From positions 310,001 through 374,000 of the forward strand of contig NZ_JAAVUY010000005.1 of assembly GCF_018449695.1 (NCBI RefSeq): a stretch of 64,000 bases of DNA. The letters run 5' to 3'. The notes under the pieces are model-generated. The model did no database searches. It worked only from the letters and a program-made list of their open reading frames with translations, and had not been told where the DNA came from. Positions within the stretch are counted from its first letter, which is position 1. The number at the start of each line of letters is the position of its first letter. This document shows positions 62,362 through 64,000 of the stretch, in pieces. The DNA comes from Bradyrhizobium sp. dw_411. GTDB taxonomy: Bacteria; Pseudomonadota; Alphaproteobacteria; Rhizobiales; Xanthobacteraceae. The position numbers were made by a program, and so were the translations under genes.

Positions 62362-64000
62362 CCCTTCGCACGCAACTTCATCTGGCCAGGTGCTTCTTCA
62401 ATCTCCCTGATGGCCTGTATCGCGAAGGCTCCCAGATCAGGATAGACCGACCAAGCGCGAAGCAGTGGAATATCGCTCGCGCTGCCGAACCGCCCCACAT
62501 TCACCAAAGCCTTTTCGATTACGTCTTCGATACGAAAGAACTCGAAATAGCCGGATTGAATAGTCGGCTTTTCAAGGGCCGCCCGGTAGATCGATGCGAC
62601 CTCATCGGGGAAGAATTGTCCAAGAGAGGTCACTACCGGCTCCGAGCCCGGAAGCCGCCGCGCGCTTTCAGCGAACATGAGGTCCGACCTAAAGAATTCC
62701 CCAACGATGGCAGCCGCGACACCGGCTTCATGGCGCGACAGAACGGCGAGCGCGGTTGCACAATTCGCCTTGCGTTCCGAAACCGGAAGATCGTCGCGAT
62801 TCAGCCAGTAGAGAATCCGGCCGCAAGCCAGCAGCGCATGGTCCGCCGCCGAGACCGCTTCGGCCGAACGGTCAGGCAAGGGGCAACGGAGGCGCGCCAG
62901 CGCCGCGTGGGCCATTTCGAACGCGCGAATACTGTCCTGGAAGGATGCATTCCTCTTAGGCGGCAATCCCGTCCAGCGCTCAATGATTGGTCCGACGGCC
63001 GGGTCCAAATGTGATGCGACCTCCGCGATCAAGGAAGGGGTGAACATCGAGTCGCGATCGATGCTTCTCGCGGCCATGACCTGCAAGGCCTTGCGGTCGT
63101 CGCCGGAAAGGCCGTTCCAGCATTCGCAATAAGCGCCATCATAGGGATGATCGAATTGCGCGTTCCACAGACCGGCCGCACGCCTCCATGAATCAGGAGT
63201 GTCCCGGTCGGCCAATACCTCGTTCATCTCCGCCCTAACGGTCGCGACATGTTCTTCCTGGTCGTCGTCGAGCGCGCCGAGGGATTTGAGCGCATCGATC
63301 ATCCCCCACGCGTCATAGCCGCCATTGGTCATGCACGTTGCCTCGATGGCCGCAATCAAAGAGCTACGCTCATCTTCATCTAATGTGTGCGCGCTCATCA
63401 TCGCCGTATGCATCAGCCCGAGCCGCAGATGGTGGGCGGCTCTCGGCCAAATTCGAACGAGAATTCCGGGAAGGATCGTACCGATTGAGGGCGCGTCGCG
63501 ATCGGAATACTTGTCGAGTTCGATTAGCAGACCAATCTGGCCGGGGCTCAAGGTTTCGGACTGCAACCGGCCGCGCAGGTTCGCATTCGCTGCGACCTTT
63601 GGTCCGCTGTAGAGGTGACCGCTCGAAATGGGGCTGCAAATGCACGAAAGCCCAATTTCGCGTACCCCTACGCCCGCATAGCAGACCGCATAGAGGCCCG
63701 TTCGCAGACCAAGCTTCTTTTCCCTGGCTTGATCAAGCAATCTGCGATGCTCTTCCGCCAACCGATCGTCCATTTTCCCTATGAGACCGAGCAACTCATC
63801 GAGACGGCGGCCCGCTACCAGCTCGTGCGGAATGGCTGCAAGGATGGCACGGTCCTGCACAGACCACCGCTGAACTGTCTCCGGCTTTGCTTGCACATGC
63901 CACATGAACTCGTCGGAAACGTCAAACCGCACGCTCTCGATTTCCTGGCCAACCCGCGCAAGTACCTCATCGCAGCGCTCGTTTGCCCAACGCTGCGCAT
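62358..64000 (-). CDS. Large protein of unknown function, C-terminal part (runs off right edge)
   Basis: At least 547 codons, open to the window edge in the frame that ends at 62358. A GTG at 63932 was considered as a start but the frame upstream of it (AQRWANERCDEVLARVGQ, then EIESVRFDVSDEF) looks like continuous protein, so the gene is taken as 5'-incomplete. The visible part is rich in alpha-helix and ends in repeated helix pairs (IPLLRAWSVYPDLGAFAIQA) that resemble HEAT-like repeats. No known catalytic motif is seen in this part. As island cargo it could be a sensor of a defence protein, but this is not shown. Confidence 0.6.
   Translation of the reverse strand, partial: AQRWANERCDEVLARVGQEIESVRFDVSDEFMWHVQAKPETVQRWSVQDRAILAAIPHELVAGRRLDELLGLIGKMDDRLAEEHRRLLDQAREKKLGLRTGLYAVCYAGVGVREIGLSCICSPISSGHLYSGPKVAANANLRGRLQSETLSPGQIGLLIELDKYSDRDAPSIGTILPGILVRIWPRAAHHLRLGLMHTAMMSAHTLDEDERSSLIAAIEATCMTNGGYDAWGMIDALKSLGALDDDQEEHVATVRAEMNEVLADRDTPDSWRRAAGLWNAQFDHPYDGAYCECWNGLSGDDRKALQVMAARSIDRDSMFTPSLIAEVASHLDPAVGPIIERWTGLPPKRNASFQDSIRAFEMAHAALARLRCPLPDRSAEAVSAADHALLACGRILYWLNRDDLPVSERKANCATALAVLSRHEAGVAAAIVGEFFRSDLMFAESARRLPGSEPVVTSLGQFFPDEVASIYRAALEKPTIQSGYFEFFRIEDVIEKALVNVGRFGSASDIPLLRAWSVYPDLGAFAIQAIREIEEAPGQMKLRAKG

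Noticed and set aside
63932..63932. GTG as start of the large island gene
   Set aside because: The frame upstream remains open to the edge with normal protein-like composition and no ribosome binding site is seen before the GTG.
63815..64000. Minus-strand frame beginning with an ATG at the right edge
   Set aside because: It overlaps the larger unknown protein in another frame, whose reading continues smoothly through the same bases.
1..64000. tRNA, rRNA and CRISPR arrays
   Set aside because: Scanned by eye for tRNA T-loop words and for regularly spaced repeats; hits such as the one near 18165 lie inside coding sequence.

Overview
The window looks like a chromosomal segment of an alphaproteobacterium close to Bradyrhizobium / Rhodopseudomonas. 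The support is high G+C coding sequence, several rhizobial-type palindromic repeats between genes, a perfect CtrA-type box, a separate psd-pssA pair, tandem kup genes, a class II DAHP synthase, TakP-type TRAP binding proteins and many short proteins of types common in that group. Most of it is ordinary core chromosome, densely coded on both strands. No rRNA, tRNA or CRISPR array was recognised.

Layout. 1-2118 (-): rhodanese, PLP aminotransferase and the start of a putrescine-type ABC binding protein. 2219-6207 (-): two tandem Kup potassium transporters. 6367-8001 (-): motA-motB stator pair. 8302-17336 (+): an XRE regulator, an MFS transporter and a tightly coupled run pyrK-like, pyrD-like, carbamoylase, dihydroorotase, pyrE, aspA. 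17393-20048: small protein, a DapA-like protein without its catalytic residues, an Inh-like lipoprotein and a GNAT. 20045-27099 (-): Orn/Lys/Arg decarboxylase, RraA-like protein, pssA, psd, Atm1-type ABC exporter. 27306-31957: LOG-like protein, VOC protein, cimA-GNAT-cysS. 32234-37420: secreted proteins, nadE, dgkA, class II DAHP synthase. 37604-42736: hydrolase, TAT amidohydrolase, sulfite dehydrogenase with cytochrome c, ilvE. 42930-48549: gor, DUF2059, rpiA, gph, a lipoprotein, moaA. 48860-53644: TRAP transporter dctQM with two paralogous binding proteins. 53845-60452: mrp, VOC, beta-hydroxyacid dehydrogenase-like protein, CtrA-linked histidine kinase, DUF1289, retropepsin-like protease, dusA. 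60453-64000: start of a genomic island, with a tyrosine integrase next to the 5' end of dusA and unrecognised cargo that runs off the right edge.

The strongest candidate for an undescribed system is 9677-17336. In order it encodes an importer, an NAD-linked dihydroorotate dehydrogenase pair (PyrK + class 1B PyrD), an M20 N-carbamoyl-amino-acid hydrolase, a class II dihydroorotase, an orotate phosphoribosyltransferase and aspartate ammonia-lyase. Read as catabolism this is a complete route: orotate -> dihydroorotate -> N-carbamoyl-aspartate -> aspartate + CO2 + NH3 -> fumarate + NH3, with PyrE as a salvage branch to OMP. The first three steps match the classical orotate fermentation of Clostridium (Zymobacterium) oroticum. 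Adding AspA and an importer makes the run self-contained. Carbamoylase and AspA would make no sense in pyrimidine synthesis.

Other points of interest are a DapA homologue with Arg and His where Lys and Tyr belong, the dusA-targeted island with nested inverted repeats, a histidine kinase behind a perfect TTAA-N7-TTAAC site, a 9-bp inverted repeat spanning the XRE start codon, and a mosaic of at least two repeat families behind dctM.
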